DNA of 14,611 nucleotides from Armatimonadaceae bacterium (GTDB lineage: Bacteria; Armatimonadota; Armatimonadia; Armatimonadales; Armatimonadaceae): the NCBI GenBank assembly GCA_030446525.1, contig JAUJNC010000109.1, positions 1 to 14,611 on the forward strand, read 5' to 3'. Shown piece after piece: positions 14,581 to 14,611 of the stretch. Under the pieces are notes generated by a model. It made no database searches. It saw nothing but the letters and a program-made list of their open reading frames with translations, and had not been told where the DNA came from. Position 1 is the stretch's first letter. Each line of letters opens with the position of its first letter. The translations under genes and the position numbers were made by a program.

Positions 14581-14611
14581 TCGTGGCTGTTCCGGCACGA
14601 TCCTTGCCCGG

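Noticed and set aside
14383..14598. Minus-strand frame of 71 codons containing GYRFLVPVRYAALVNAIRQG
   Set aside because: The end looks faintly protein-like, but no family, start signal or conserved motif supports it.
1..14611. CRISPR arrays, rRNA, tRNA, integrase or transposase genes
   Set aside because: I looked for regularly spaced repeats, tRNA-like cloverleaf ends and transposase or recombinase motifs and saw none. The excisionase-like HTH alone does not prove a mobile element.

Overview
This 14.6 kb window comes from a high-GC bacterium. Complete PilM, PilN and PilO genes sit next to a PilQ-type secretin, which implies a Gram-negative (diderm) envelope. A bacterial/archaeal bifunctional phosphoglucose/phosphomannose isomerase tail and a PbpA-like class B penicillin-binding protein next to a SEDS protein would fit Armatimonadota or a similar deep-branching diderm phylum. 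That placement is inference only.

Layout. (1) Positions 1-3453, plus strand: the end of a phosphoglucose/phosphomannose isomerase, then a cell-wall synthesis locus in which a FtsW/RodA-like SEDS glycan polymerase runs, in one reading frame and without a stop, into a class B PBP transpeptidase. The first ~2.45 kb is broken by many frameshifts, while the PBP catalytic domain is clean. (2) Positions 3553-4426: a compact accessory module. Two overlapping small minus-strand genes (an unknown helical protein and a DUF4926-like protein) face a plus-strand helix-turn-helix gene. They are separated by a divergent promoter pair symmetric about a perfect 14-bp palindrome. (3) Positions 4427-4984: non-coding DNA, a 48-aa membrane peptide gene and a good promoter. 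(4) Positions 4985-6802: an intact long-chain acyl-CoA synthetase with its own promoter and a strong hairpin after it. (5) Positions 6991-12289: the type IV pilus alignment and secretin operon pilM-pilN-pilO-pilP-pilQ, closed by a textbook intrinsic terminator. pilM, pilN and pilO are clean; pilP and the first half of pilQ are frameshifted. (6) Positions 12500-14212: the intact PilB/GspE assembly ATPase in a separate transcription unit. (7) Positions 14213-14611: no supported protein gene, but a TATAAT box followed by a minute ORF and hairpins that could switch, probably the leader of a gene beyond the window.

How the genes work together: PilM/N/O/P form the inner-membrane and periplasmic alignment complex, PilQ is the outer-membrane pore, and PilB powers pilus assembly from the cytoplasm. 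The SEDS-PBP pair polymerises and crosslinks peptidoglycan. The 3553-4426 module looks like a self-regulated accessory insertion and is the best candidate here for something undescribed. The two frameshift-rich blocks flank clean sequence and may be assembly errors or real decay; this cannot be decided from one sequence.
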